Positions 8,003-16,881 are shown, counted from the stretch's first letter. The stretch: DNA of 64,000 nucleotides from Fidelibacterota bacterium (GCA_022571215.1 JACZYG010000001.1:1-64000), one strand, 5' to 3'. Made by a program: numbers and translations. Notes: generated from the letters alone by a model not told the origin.

Positions 8003-8803
8003 CTAATTTTCAGCAAGGTTTTTCTTTTCAAGCCGCATTATGCCTAAAAGCGCTGCGCCTATCGCTCCGGCAAATTCCGAGTCTGCGCTTACGTTTAACG
8101 GCGCTTCAAGTTTTTCCTCCAGAGCTTTTATCATCCCTACGTTCTTCGTCACTCCGCCTGTAAGAGTGATCTCGTTTTCGATTCCTACCTGCCGTAGCAG
8201 CGCCACTATCCTATCGGTAATGGATTTGTGAGCGCCTTGAACAATATCTTCGACGTCAACACCTTTGGTCACGAGATTAATAACTTCGGATTCAGCCAGT
8301 ACAGCGCAGATGTTGCTGATAGTCTGCGGATTTTTCGAACCGAGAGAGATACTTCCTAATTCGTCTAACTCGAGTTCAAGAGCGAGCGCGACTCTTTCCA
8401 AAAATCGGCCTGCGCCCGATGCGCATTTATCGTTCATACGGAATTTAAGAACTCTTCCCTCTTCGTTGATTTTCATGGCGCGCGCGTTCATTGCGCCTAT
8501 ATCAATAATACAACGGGTTTTGGGAAAGATATACAATGCGCCGAACGCATTACTTGTGATGTCGGTAATCTGAATATGTCTGAACGGAACCTGATACCGC
8601 CCGAAACCTGTGCTTGCTATATATTCTATTTCATTAAATCTAATACCTTCAATTTGACACGCTTTATTCAATGCCGTTTCCGCTGATTGGGCTAAATATG
8701 CTCCCGTCATTGTGGTTCCTCTGCCGAGAATCTTTCCCTTTTTGTCAATCACGACTGCTTTCGTCACTCGCGAACCAACGTCTATGCCTCCGATGAATTC
8801 CAT
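8003..8803 (-). CDS. Benzoyl-CoA reductase ATPase subunit (ASKHA/BcrAD type), second copy
   Basis: A 266-residue ATPase of the BcrA/BcrD/HgdC family. The phosphate-binding start is GGIDVGSRVTK; a second motif is CIIDIGAMNAR. The cluster-ligating cysteines lie in NDKCASGAGRFLE and NICAVLAESEV, which in this family hold one [4Fe-4S] between two subunits. The 3' phosphate loop is TLTGGVTKNVG. It is immediately adjacent to a homologous ATPase gene (8804-9601). The pair should form the electron-activating module that couples ATP hydrolysis to low-potential electron transfer to the reductase core. The similar short lengths of both ATPases resemble the Azoarcus Bzd type rather than Thauera, where BcrA is longer. 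Confidence 0.87.
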   Translation of the reverse strand: MEFIGGIDVGSRVTKAVVIDKKGKILGRGTTMTGAYLAQSAETALNKACQIEGIRFNEIEYIASTGFGRYQVPFRHIQITDITSNAFGALYIFPKTRCIIDIGAMNARAMKINEEGRVLKFRMNDKCASGAGRFLERVALALELELDELGSISLGSKNPQTISNICAVLAESEVINLVTKGVDVEDIVQGAHKSITDRIVALLRQVGIENEITLTGGVTKNVGMIKALEEKLEAPLNVSADSEFAGAIGAALLGIMRLEKKNLAEN

Positions 8804-9601
8804 TTAGTTAGTTGTAACCGATTTTATTGATGCTCGTTCAAGAGCGAAGAGCGCTGCCCCAATTGCTCCGGTATATTGTGAGTCTTCAGTGGCATTAATT
8901 TTTAATTTTAATTTTTCTTTCAGCGCCGCCACCATCCCTATATTTTTTGACACTCCACCGGTGAACGTAAGCTCCGGTTCCAATCCGACCCGCCGCAACA
9001 GAGATGAACTCCTTCCCGAAATCGAATTGTGCACGCCTCTGAGAATATCTTCCGGTTTCTTACCCCAGGCGAGATGAGAGATTATTTCCGATTCAACAAA
9101 GACGGTGCAAACGTTGGTTATCCTCAATGGTTTTTTGGATTTTAGAGATATTACTCCCAAATCGTCTAAAGAGATGTCCATAACTTTTGCCGCAGCTTCG
9201 AGAAACTTTCCGGTTCCCGCAGCGCATTTATCATTCATACAGAAATCAATCACTTCACCTTTCGGGCCGACTTTAATTGCTTTTGTATCTTGACCGCCTA
9301 TATCAAGAATAGTGCGTGTTCCGGGATGAAGATAGTGAGCGCCTTTCGCATGACAGCTTATCTCTGTAATCTGCGTATCTCCGAACGGTACGCGGAATCG
9401 ACCGTAGCCAGTCCCCACAGTGTAGGCTATGTCCCACTCTTCCACATCAGCCATCTTCAACGCTTGATTGAATACCCTTTCAGCCGCCTTTACAACATTC
9501 GCGCCCGTATGTGTTAATCCACGCGCGATAATTTCACCGTTTTCATTCAACAGAATTGATTTTGTCGCGGTGGATCCTACGTCTACTCCTGCCACTATCA
9601 T
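8804..9601 (-). CDS. Benzoyl-CoA reductase ATPase subunit (ASKHA/BcrAD type), first copy
   Basis: A 265-residue ASKHA ATPase. It has [12 protein letters not shown] at the N-terminus, [12 protein letters not shown] as second phosphate motif, and the iron-sulfur cysteines [13 protein letters not shown] and [11 protein letters not shown]. The C-terminal glycine motif is [11 protein letters not shown]. It lies ten bases downstream of the BcrB-type gene and directly abuts the second ATPase gene. Two different ATPase subunits plus two HgdB-type subunits is the composition of class I benzoyl-CoA reductase. 2-hydroxyacyl-CoA dehydratases have a single homodimeric activator, which supports the reductase call. 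Which copy is alpha and which is delta cannot be decided by eye. Confidence 0.87.
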   Translation of the reverse strand: MIVAGVDVGSTATKSILLNENGEIIARGLTHTGANVVKAAERVFNQALKMADVEEWDIAYTVGTGYGRFRVPFGDTQITEISCHAKGAHYLHPGTRTILDIGGQDTKAIKVGPKGEVIDFCMNDKCAAGTGKFLEAAAKVMDISLDDLGVISLKSKKPLRITNVCTVFVESEIISHLAWGKKPEDILRGVHNSISGRSSSLLRRVGLEPELTFTGGVSKNIGMVAALKEKLKLKINATEDSQYTGAIGAALFALERASIKSVTTN

Positions 9602-9611
9602 AAATTTATCC

Positions 9612-10868
9612 TCAAACTTCTACTAACCTTCTATGTTCGAGTGATTCAAAAAATGCGTCGATCCGATTTCGCATCTGCGCTTCTGAGAAGTATCTCGGGT
9701 CTGCGAGATCCGATTCGATGAAGAGCGTTGGAACATTATACTCCCTGATGAACCGCTCTCTCGCATCCGCTTGACCGACAGAAAATGCCCTGCAACTTTT
9801 TACCGAATGAATGACAAGAGCGTCTGCGTGGTAATCATCGATATAACTTTTTATCATTTCAGAACGCATTTTCCAGTTATAGTTGGTATAGCAATTCGTT
9901 GCGTATTCGGCTATGCTTTCGAGAGGTCGAGATGGATCATGCCTGAATCCGAAATCCCAAATGCCGCCGACCTTTGAATAAGTGGATGCAACGACACATA
10001 CATCCCACTTTTTAAATAACTCCCAAAAGCTTCTGAAATGGGGCCATGGGGGAGGTCCTTCCATTACGATACGAAATTTTTCCTCCGGAATCGGACCGGT
10101 TTTATGCTGTATTCGTTCTTCAATTTCTAATTTTGCCTTCTGGTAATATTCGACGCATTCTTCGGTTCCTCTAAGTACATAGATCGGCGCCATGAAAAAG
10201 ACTGCTTCAAAAAACGCATCAAAAGGAGACGGTTCATTTTTCGCTGACTGTAGTATGTCTACCCAAAGATCTTCGGCCTTTACGGAATTTCCGAGAATCT
10301 CTTTCAACTTGTCTTCATCATATTGTATACCGGTCTTCCGCTCGCATACCTCGATGAGTTCTTCAAGTTGCGAACATATATACTTCATATCACCTTTTGT
10401 GGGTTTTCCCTCTCTCAAATACGGCACATCCAATATGAATAATTCGGCTCCGTAAGTTTTTGCTAATGCTTCAAACCATTTCACATAGGTCATACATCCT
10501 GAATAGGTGCATACGAGCAGGTCAGGGGGAGAAAGTGTCCCGAACGGACCTTTGTTGCCGGACAATATAAGACCTACATCATTTTTTACATATCCGCATA
10601 CATCGGAAGAATATCCTACATCTTCCGCTTTCATGATAAAATCGCCGGCGACCTTTTTCACTCCGCATTGCAGAGCGTTCACTTCGGGATATACAAGGTG
10701 AAAATTGAATACCCTCAATAGTTCGGCTATGTTCCCGCTAATAAAGAGATAAGCGACTTTTTCGCCTTTCTCCTTCGCAGAAGATATTCCCGAATACCAG
10801 TTATCAAGCAACTCACGTTGATAAGTCCGGGCAACACCTTGATATTTAAATTTAATTTCGTCCATCAT
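9612..10868 (-). CDS. bcrB: Benzoyl-CoA reductase subunit B (BcrB/BzdO-like)
   Basis: A 418-residue protein of the 2-hydroxyglutaryl-CoA dehydratase D-component family. Conserved cysteines likely to hold a [4Fe-4S] cluster are in LVCTYSGC (near 120), CYTNYNW and [11 protein letters not shown]. The [13 protein letters not shown] segment is typical of BcrB/BzdO-type subunits. It pairs with the adjacent BcrC-like subunit to form the site where benzoyl-CoA is reduced to a cyclohexadiene-carbonyl-CoA. Its start codon overlaps the stop of the upstream gene (ATGA-type), so the two are translationally coupled. Confidence 0.87.
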   Translation of the reverse strand: MMDEIKFKYQGVARTYQRELLDNWYSGISSAKEKGEKVAYLFISGNIAELLRVFNFHLVYPEVNALQCGVKKVAGDFIMKAEDVGYSSDVCGYVKNDVGLILSGNKGPFGTLSPPDLLVCTYSGCMTYVKWFEALAKTYGAELFILDVPYLREGKPTKGDMKYICSQLEELIEVCERKTGIQYDEDKLKEILGNSVKAEDLWVDILQSAKNEPSPFDAFFEAVFFMAPIYVLRGTEECVEYYQKAKLEIEERIQHKTGPIPEEKFRIVMEGPPPWPHFRSFWELFKKWDVCVVASTYSKVGGIWDFGFRHDPSRPLESIAEYATNCYTNYNWKMRSEMIKSYIDDYHADALVIHSVKSCRAFSVGQADARERFIREYNVPTLFIESDLADPRYFSEAQMRNRIDAFFESLEHRRLVEV

Positions 10869-12019
10869 GAAAAGAAAAGTATAGACTCTACAAAAGTCTC
10901 GACCTGAGTCTTAATAGATTCAAATACCCCCATTTTTTCTTCAAATTCAAATGACAGATACGGAATATCGTTCTTTTCGAGCGCATCCTTTAAGAGTACA
11001 TAATCGAACAGAGCCGGCTCGCAGAACTTTGCGGCGCAAAACAGCACTCCCGCGGCAGCGTTTTTTTCAACTTTTTCCAATAAGTGGTCGCTTCTCGAAC
11101 GATTACCGTCATGTCTTACTGAAGAGGGATAACTCAGATTGATATAAGCTTCAGCAAGATTCCTATAAGGAGACCCTTCAGTTGAAACATCCTCCATAAA
11201 CCAGCGGTATCCTACCAACAGATCATCGTCCACGATATAACAGCCGGCCTCTTCAAGAAGATGAAGCATATCCAAGGGGGGTTGTTCGCAGAATGAACCT
11301 TCTAATATGACTCTTACGCTGTCTCTTTCTCCCTTATCTCTCAACAATACAGATTCCAATAACTTGTCAAGAGTTTCCGAGAAAACGGACTGGGGAACGA
11401 GTGTGCCGTATCGAATTATTATGTACAATTCTAATGTTGACAAATTCCAAGGTTCTTTACTTCTAAACTCGTAAAGCTCCCGAAGCTTAGCCCTATTCTC
11501 ATTATATACAGATATGGATTCGAGAATTGAATCTTCCTTCGGTGTAGAACCGTTCATTGTGCACAGATTATCAGCAAGTCGTTTATATTCGTGAACCAGA
11601 TAATCTACTGCGCTTTCTGAATACATATTTTGTGGCAGATGAATGAATTCAACCTGGAGATTGGGAAAATTCCTTTCCCAAATTCCGCTCAAATTTTTTG
11701 AAACATCGCATATCGAAGGAAATACCATGGCATCCACATCCTTCAGTTTTCCCTTGAGTCCGACTTCAAGAGTGCTGCGTGCTATGGAACAGATGAAAGA
11801 CTGTATAAGCGAATCAGCATATTCTATTTCAATATCGGAACCTCCTCCGAATATTCCGATCGGGAACATACCGCAGCCGTCAATAATCTCCCAAGGTGTA
11901 TAAACAGGGAAGGTTCCTACAGCTAACCCTGTTCTACTCTTCTTCTTCCACTTGTTGATCTCTTGAAAAGGTGATTCGACTTTTCTTCTACATTCAGATA
12001 TTATTCGGTCAAAAGTCAT
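10865..12019 (-). CDS. bcrC: Benzoyl-CoA reductase subunit C (BcrC/BzdN-like)
   Basis: A HgdB-family subunit of about 384 residues, the first gene of the operon. Motifs include WEIIDGCGMFPIG, FPSICDVSKNLSG, the SFCEQPPLD segment and CAAKFCEPALFDY, whose cysteines are candidates for cluster ligation. I chose the ATG at 12019 with a GGA site six bases upstream. A TTG at 12052 with an AGGAA sequence very close to it would add 11 residues. It partners with the BcrB-like subunit. The order C-B-ATPase-ATPase matches the bcrCBAD and bzdNOPQ operons. No ferredoxin or benzoate-CoA ligase gene is linked here. Confidence 0.85.
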   Translation of the reverse strand: MTFDRIISECRRKVESPFQEINKWKKKSRTGLAVGTFPVYTPWEIIDGCGMFPIGIFGGGSDIEIEYADSLIQSFICSIARSTLEVGLKGKLKDVDAMVFPSICDVSKNLSGIWERNFPNLQVEFIHLPQNMYSESAVDYLVHEYKRLADNLCTMNGSTPKEDSILESISVYNENRAKLRELYEFRSKEPWNLSTLELYIIIRYGTLVPQSVFSETLDKLLESVLLRDKGERDSVRVILEGSFCEQPPLDMLHLLEEAGCYIVDDDLLVGYRWFMEDVSTEGSPYRNLAEAYINLSYPSSVRHDGNRSRSDHLLEKVEKNAAAGVLFCAAKFCEPALFDYVLLKDALEKNDIPYLSFEFEEKMGVFESIKTQVETFVESILFFS

Positions 12020-12135
12020 TGAATATCCATTACCATCCTGATGTGTTTGCAACAGTTCCTAAAACTATTAAACTTCTATTAGCCGACTTTATAGGTATTT
12101 TTTTATCCATTCATCACTATTAAAACAACGAGCGT

Positions 12136-12163
12136 ATTATATAAAGTCCAAATATTGTGCCAA
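12136..12163 (-). promoter_or_regulatory. Putative sigma70-type promoter of the benzoyl-CoA reductase operon
   Basis: On the minus strand TTGGCA (12158-12163) and TATAAT (12136-12141) are separated by 16 bases. They lie about 85-120 bases upstream of the first reductase gene, in the only sizeable gap before the operon. The match to the bacterial consensus is good, but promoter rules in this lineage are not known to me. Confidence 0.4.
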
Positions 12164-12242
12164 AAACGTGATAAGTTAGGTATTAGTATGTTTAAATCTT
12201 TTATTTTCAACATGATACATAACCTTTTTAATAGGAGAATTA

Positions 12243-12284
12243 TGGTTATGAATGATATGAATTCTTACTTTTGCAATACATGAA
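12243..12284 (+). other. 13-codon micro-ORF with a ribosome site
   Basis: A plus-strand ATG follows AGGAG with good spacing and encodes 13 residues before a TGA. It lies between the divergent-looking reductase promoter and the end of the radical SAM gene. It could be a chance match or the remnant of a decayed gene; no function is proposed. Confidence 0.15.
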
Positions 12285-12327
12285 TAACGACATTCTCACT
12301 GTTGGGAAATACTATGTGAAATTAAAG

Positions 12328-13212
12328 TTACGACATTGAATTAATGCGATTCGGAAATAGTGCATGCAATAATATATCACTCTCTTTATCTCCCCTCCTC
12401 TTAGCCTCTTGTATCATCACCAGCGGACATCCGCACGAACTGCAATCCGCATTCCCTTCAAAAGTGCAAGGTTCTTTTATCTTAAATCGGACATCAAAAG
12501 AAATGGCTGAACTTTTGTAAATGCAATTCATCTCTACAGCTCTTTGACGAGATGGTCTGAAAAGCTCAAGAGATTTTTCGGTGTTAAGTAATACTTCCGG
12601 GGTTTTTATCTTTAATTGAAGAAGCAGATTCACCGCCATTTCTCGTGATTCCGCCTTCAGTTGAGAAGAACCATTCGTCCCTGACACTTGAAATCCAACC
12701 AAAATTCCCTGCGCTTGGGTACGATCCATCAGATCGGGTAATGCTTCGATCTGTTTTATCGATTCAGAGGTGAGAACGGTGAAAATTGCGAATGATTTCG
12801 GAGGCATCTTTTTTATTTGTTTCATGGTCTTTGCGTACAATCCTTTGCCGCGTATAGAATCATGAATAGCTTTGGAACCGTCAATTGAAATTAAGATAGA
12901 GGCGTTTAGATCTTCGGGAATAGGTAAAATACCCGAAGTAGCAATAGCGTTTCTCGGAAAAAGTTTTATAGCCTCTCTTAGCAAGTTTAACTTTAGCAAC
13001 GGCTCACCGCCTACCCAGAAAGCGGATTGTATCTCGTACCGGTCTCTAACCAGTTTAAGCTTTTTCAAGTATATTGCATCGGGCAGTTCTGTAGGAATTT
13101 CCTGAATATTGGTATAATAATAACAATGATTACACCGAAGCGGACATCGACTGCTGATATCGAATATTCCTATTGATCGCTTGATAGGTTCCCCCCCTGT
13201 TTCTAAGATCAT
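12328..13212 (-). CDS. Radical SAM protein with C-terminal Cys cluster
   Basis: A 294-residue radical SAM enzyme. The CxxxCxxC cluster motif is CPLRCNHC (Cys23, 27, 30), the GGE motif is WVGGEPLLKL, and a beta-strand ISIDGS follows. Near the C-terminus a group of cysteines (CTFEG...CSSCGC, about 250-265) resembles a short SPASM-like auxiliary cluster region. The product is unknown; relatives act in peptide or cofactor maturation. It is transcribed in the same direction as the nxr-like operon but is separated from it by the tRNA-like repeat at 13304-13397. Co-function with either flanking operon is only suggested by position. Confidence 0.75.
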   Translation of the reverse strand: MILETGGEPIKRSIGIFDISSRCPLRCNHCYYYTNIQEIPTELPDAIYLKKLKLVRDRYEIQSAFWVGGEPLLKLNLLREAIKLFPRNAIATSGILPIPEDLNASILISIDGSKAIHDSIRGKGLYAKTMKQIKKMPPKSFAIFTVLTSESIKQIEALPDLMDRTQAQGILVGFQVSGTNGSSQLKAESREMAVNLLLQLKIKTPEVLLNTEKSLELFRPSRQRAVEMNCIYKSSAISFDVRFKIKEPCTFEGNADCSSCGCPLVMIQEAKRRGDKESDILLHALFPNRINSMS

Positions 13213-13303
13213 ATTAATGGTGCGCTCGAAAGTTACACTGAATATGAATAGATTTCAAATGAAGAATTGTAAATATTGGTTTTACTAACCCAACGTCACT
13301 TCT

Positions 13304-13397
13304 GAGTGACCTATCCCCGTAAGTGCCTGATACTCAGCATATGGCGCTGTCCTTTTAAGCCATTGGTCGGTGGTTCGAGTCCACCTGGGCGTACTAC
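13304..13397 (+). repeat. tRNA-Lys-like repeat, copy A (short form)
   Basis: The segment 13351-13393 reads like the 3' half of a tRNA-Lys gene. It has an anticodon loop CTTTTAA (anticodon TTT), a perfect T-arm GGTGG-TTCGAGT-CCACC (13369-13385), a 7-base TGGGCGT and a discriminator A. The 5' half does not pair: only three of five anticodon-stem pairs form and the acceptor 5' strand is wrong. A functional tRNA is therefore unlikely. The upstream 30 bases (GTCACTT..TGAGTG.CCTATC) are shared with copies B (24688) and C (26861). Those copies carry an extra block of about 45 bases inside the T-loop. Confidence 0.65.
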
Positions 13398-13424
13398 CTA
13401 AAAGGCTCATATAGCCGTTTTATC
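13398..13424. terminator. Weak terminator-like hairpin after the nxr-like operon
   Basis: AAAAGGCT, five bases, AGCC-G-TTTT forms a small hairpin flanked by A- and T-runs just beyond the end of the HExxH gene (13441). It could act in either direction. The stem is short and includes a bulge, so confidence is low. Confidence 0.25.
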
Positions 13425-13440
13425 TTCTTAGAATATTTTA

Positions 13441-14466
13441 TTAAAGCGACCTGGCTACCGTGTACCGTGATTCATAAATATCAATGCATTGACCGCATAT
13501 AGGATCTGATAATTTCCAATCAGGATTTTCTTTTTGAATCAATTCGATGATCTCCTCGGAAATTAGTTCCGTATCGCTTGTGAGGTCAGTTGAACTAAAA
13601 GTGCACAGCGAACAATTTCCCTTACTGGCATCTTTGGCGTTCTTACGGTCTTGGAGCCAATCAAAGGGATCGGCAGCAAAATCTTCTAATTTTTCATGCT
13701 TAGGGTTGGGATTATCGAAAAAATAGTCAAACAATCTTGAAGATTCACCAGGCGGCAACTGAAATGTTTGTTGGAATTTCTCAAAATGCGTATCTTTCGA
13801 TAATGAAGTTGGCAAATTTTTATTCGACAAGCGTCCGTCTACAGTTAAATCCCATAATATGCTGTACCTTTGCAGGAAGAGTGAGTCAATTAACGAGCTT
13901 ACATTAGGATTCGATGAATTGAGCTTGTATCCGAAGCAGGGGTTCAGCAAGTCTTCAATATGCTGAAGTTCGTGTTTAAGATAATCAAGAAGTCTGTCCG
14001 GTTTACAAAATTGTTCGGGCGTTAGCGTAATGAGGATTGAAGTGTTCTTTTCATCTTTGGAATATAGCTTGTAATTCTTCCGAAAAAGTTCGGCGCCTTT
14101 ATTTTTCTTAGACGGCGCCTGAATAATTGCTACACGGTCGACCTTTGAAATAATATGCGGATAAGAACATATAGACTCTACTAAAGGAGCATCCAACTCA
14201 AGTTTTAAAAACCATGAGAAATGAAAATTCTGAAATGCAGAATCTCTTTGTTCGCTATCCTTCATTTCGTATAGCGCATTTCTTTTATCCCGAAATTTCA
14301 TCTCTTCCTCCCTTTCGGAGATGAAACGCATTACTACTTCTTCAATCAGTGTGGGCGAGTATTCCAAAATGGATTTTACCTCAGCATACATCTTACGCCT
14401 ATCATCCTGTGAATCTGAAATATCGACAGCTGCTTCCTCGCTATGTTCTATTGCAGTTTCATGCAT
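13441..14466 (-). CDS. HExxH zincin-like protein of the nxr-like operon, function unknown
   Basis: A 341-residue soluble protein with an HExxH zinc-protease motif (LKHELQHIEDLLNP, about residues 186-199). Near the C-terminus are two Cys pairs (CSLC about 286-289 and CGQC about 320-323) that look like a zinc or iron-sulfur knuckle. There is no signal peptide or membrane segment. It starts five bases after the TorD-like chaperone gene, so it is almost surely co-transcribed with the molybdoenzyme. Possible roles are trimming of the enzyme or its signal peptide, or a metal-binding assembly factor. I do not recognise the family. Confidence 0.65.
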   Translation of the reverse strand: MHETAIEHSEEAAVDISDSQDDRRKMYAEVKSILEYSPTLIEEVVMRFISEREEEMKFRDKRNALYEMKDSEQRDSAFQNFHFSWFLKLELDAPLVESICSYPHIISKVDRVAIIQAPSKKNKGAELFRKNYKLYSKDEKNTSILITLTPEQFCKPDRLLDYLKHELQHIEDLLNPCFGYKLNSSNPNVSSLIDSLFLQRYSILWDLTVDGRLSNKNLPTSLSKDTHFEKFQQTFQLPPGESSRLFDYFFDNPNPKHEKLEDFAADPFDWLQDRKNAKDASKGNCSLCTFSSTDLTSDTELISEEIIELIQKENPDWKLSDPICGQCIDIYESRYTVARSL

Positions 14467-14471
14467 CAGCG

Positions 14472-15248
14472 TTAAAATTGCTCCATTGTGTTACCCTCTC
14501 CTGCCAATTCTTTAACATCGCCGCTAAATTCACAATCATAACATTCATCAACTTCAACGCTTGATCTGAGATGAAGCTTTTCCGAACCGGATTTTAAATT
14601 GAATTTATCGCACTCGAATTGAACGAAGTTCCGCAGCAACCTTCCGAGATTGCCGTAAAATCCGCCCGGGTCTTCCTTTATACAAAGGTGGCTAAACGTT
14701 GGAGTAAACCGCGCGAAGTGGTCTTTCAGAAAAGACCGTTCAGCCTTCAGGGTTTCTTTCAACATTGCCGATTTTTTATTTTGTATCGCATATGCTTCTT
14801 TTCTCGTGAGAAAGCACATGAATTCTAATTCACAGGCGACATGATCGATTCTCTCGTGCTTGGCGACGTTTAATTCCAGGCCAAAAGCAGTTAAGAATCC
14901 AGAAATATCAGCCAGCTGATGCGGTTGTTGGAAGAGATTCTTATCGCCATACTCCGTCTCGTACGGTGGAACGCTTGAACGTGCGCTGTGACCGAACAAA
15001 TTGTAATACTTGCTTTCCAATTTATCTACCAAATCAGCATCTACTTCCACTGCCAGATCCGAGACATCTTCCATAAGATTCTCGTCAATTATTGAAACCA
15101 GTTCGGCAAACATCGAGTTCTGTTCGTTCGATATGAGCCTTCTGACGGTCTCTTCAGTCGGAGGTCGAAATCCGAGAGTTAATGCTTCATATATCCCGCT
15201 TCTGCAAAGAGCAATTTCAGCGTCATTAGTTTTTCTTCCATCAGTCAT
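14472..15248 (-). CDS. TorD/NarJ-family molybdoenzyme chaperone
   Basis: An all-helical chaperone of about 258 residues. The TorD-family signature YNLFGHSARSSVPPYETEYG is clear at the centre, followed by a conserved helical region with HERIDHVACELEFM. Such proteins bind the catalytic-subunit precursor, guard its Tat signal and assist cofactor insertion. I chose the ATG at 15248 because an AGGAT site lies six bases upstream and it begins 13 bases after the NxrB stop. A longer frame to 15311 would overlap NxrB by 50 bases. The C-terminus has an acidic Cys pair (ECYDCEF). Confidence 0.88.
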   Translation of the reverse strand: MTDGRKTNDAEIALCRSGIYEALTLGFRPPTEETVRRLISNEQNSMFAELVSIIDENLMEDVSDLAVEVDADLVDKLESKYYNLFGHSARSSVPPYETEYGDKNLFQQPHQLADISGFLTAFGLELNVAKHERIDHVACELEFMCFLTRKEAYAIQNKKSAMLKETLKAERSFLKDHFARFTPTFSHLCIKEDPGGFYGNLGRLLRNFVQFECDKFNLKSGSEKLHLRSSVEVDECYDCEFSGDVKELAGEGNTMEQF

Positions 15249-15261
15249 ATCACTATCCTGT

Positions 15262-16512
15262 TTAAATTGAGTTTGCATACTTTCTTGATCTCTCATAAAT
15301 CGGCTCTTCAATGGTTGTACGGAAAAGTTCTGTACCGTCCTTACCGTACGCTATGACCGTATCGTTATAAATATTGACGGCTTTACCTCTGATAGTACCT
15401 TCATAGATTTTTGGTCCTTTCTCAAACTCGTAACTGAAAATTATCCGATTTGAACGCCTGAAGAGTTGTAACACTGCCAATAGCTCTCTGCTGGGATTCA
15501 TATAATTTTCTATAGCTTGATCGACTCCGGGACCGAACATTTGCTTAAGATATTTCCTCGGCACCCATCTGGGCGGAATATAAAAGCCGTTCGGTGAAGT
15601 TCCGAACTGCGGATAAAGCGGAAGCGCCACTTTCGCTTCATGAACCATATAATACAAAGGATTGGACCGATCTTTCATCCAAGTCCCATCGTTGTTCATC
15701 TTGACCAACCCCTGCATCCTCATCTGACCGATACAAGCCGCCATGCAGCGTGTTTCCATAGGAATTCCTTCGGACTCTGGATCGGTTCCCTCAACACGCG
15801 GATAACATCCAACACATTTTTCGGTGATTCGCGTATTGCCTCTGTACATCGCTTTTTTATATGGACATGCTTCCACACATTTTCTATAACCGCGGCATTT
15901 CTCCTGATCAATTAAAACTATGCCGTCTTCGGGTCTTTTATAGATCGCTTCACGGGGGCAAGCGGCGAGGCAGGCAGGATAACTGCAGTGATTACATATT
16001 CTCGCTAAATAGAAGAACCAGGTTTTGTGAGTTGGCAGTTCAACACCTTCTTTATCCAGCTCGTTGACCTTTCCGAGTTTTCCTTGAGGATTATCCTCAT
16101 AAATATTCGGAGAATTCCACTCGTGGTCTTCAGGAAGATAACCTAAAACACGTGAGCTGTTCGGCAGCAATCTTCTTTTGATAGCTTCGAAGATCGTCTT
16201 TCCTTCAAATCTGTATTTTCCGTTTCTCTTCCTCCAGTTCTGTTTACCCGGATTAGCTTCCTCAAGAAGTTTAAGGATCTTCGCATCCCAAAATTGAGGA
16301 TATCCTCCATACGGCTTGGTTTCCACGTTAGCCCACCACATCTGTTCCTGCCCTTTACTGAACGTCCAGGTGGATTTGCAAGCCATCGTACACGTTTGAC
16401 ATGCGATGCAGCGGTTTATGTTGAACACGAATGCGAACTGGCGATCGGGATACGCTCCTTCGTATGGATAATCCATTTCTCGATTCAGCTGCCAATTTTT
16501 AACTTTAGGCAC
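15262..16512 (-). CDS. nxrB: Nitrite oxidoreductase / nitrate reductase beta subunit (NxrB-like)
   Basis: A 416-residue iron-sulfur subunit with four cluster motifs: CIACQTCTMAC (Cys35-45), CNHCSYPACLAACP, CRGYRKCVEACPYKK, and CVGCYPR with CMAACIG. These fit three [4Fe-4S] and one [3Fe-4S] centre, as in type II DMSO-reductase-family beta subunits. From memory of the family, the N-terminal NWQL.R.M.YPYE, the QFAFVFNINRC and the YYIPPR-like blocks match Nitrospira/Nitrospina/anammox NxrB notably better than NarH. It passes electrons from the NxrA-type subunit toward the cytochrome subunit. No signal peptide is seen; export by hitch-hiking on the Tat signal of NxrA is usual. Confidence 0.88.
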   Translation of the reverse strand: MPKVKNWQLNREMDYPYEGAYPDRQFAFVFNINRCIACQTCTMACKSTWTFSKGQEQMWWANVETKPYGGYPQFWDAKILKLLEEANPGKQNWRKRNGKYRFEGKTIFEAIKRRLLPNSSRVLGYLPEDHEWNSPNIYEDNPQGKLGKVNELDKEGVELPTHKTWFFYLARICNHCSYPACLAACPREAIYKRPEDGIVLIDQEKCRGYRKCVEACPYKKAMYRGNTRITEKCVGCYPRVEGTDPESEGIPMETRCMAACIGQMRMQGLVKMNNDGTWMKDRSNPLYYMVHEAKVALPLYPQFGTSPNGFYIPPRWVPRKYLKQMFGPGVDQAIENYMNPSRELLAVLQLFRRSNRIIFSYEFEKGPKIYEGTIRGKAVNIYNDTVIAYGKDGTELFRTTIEEPIYERSRKYANSI

Positions 16513-16570
16513 GGTACTCCCCCTTTTGCTGATAATTCGTTAAATATTTGTGTTTGCTCAATTTCATTTC

Positions 16571-16870
16571 TTATTCTTGATTTAGATTGCTGTTGTTTAC
16601 ACGATCAATTATTCTGACGCTGCCCCATACTGAGATACATTCGTCTACTATAGTTTCGATCTCATTTTCTCCAAGCTGAAGATAAGCTCGGTGAGCTCCT
16701 GCATATTCGCTTTTGCTGAATATTCCCATCAGTTTCTTTTTACCCATCCCAAGTCGAGCGAACTCTTCTGCAAAGACGTAAGCCATATCTTTTGCAGCGT
16801 CTTCATCAATTTCGAGCTCGACACCGACTAATACGTTAGGATCACTTGGATCCGGATCATTGTAGGGCAT
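16571..16870 (-). CDS. Small conserved-looking protein between nxrA and nxrB
   Basis: A 99-residue acidic protein, no signal peptide, no Cys. It has an alpha/beta pattern (ELEIDEDAAKDMAYVFAEEF, then SEYAGAHRAYLQLG, then a helix ending in ISVWGSVR). It is tightly spaced, 11 bases after nxrA, and precedes nxrB by about 58 bases. Position between the catalytic and Fe-S subunit genes suggests an assembly factor or accessory subunit. I do not recognise the family. Confidence 0.7.
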   Translation of the reverse strand: MPYNDPDPSDPNVLVGVELEIDEDAAKDMAYVFAEEFARLGMGKKKLMGIFSKSEYAGAHRAYLQLGENEIETIVDECISVWGSVRIIDRVNNSNLNQE

Positions 16871-16881
16871 ATCTTCTCCTT

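Noticed and set aside
13326-13396. Functional tRNA-Lys gene
   Set aside because: The T-arm and anticodon loop are good, but the acceptor 5' strand does not pair with TGGGCGT, two of five anticodon-stem pairs fail and the D-arm is too short.
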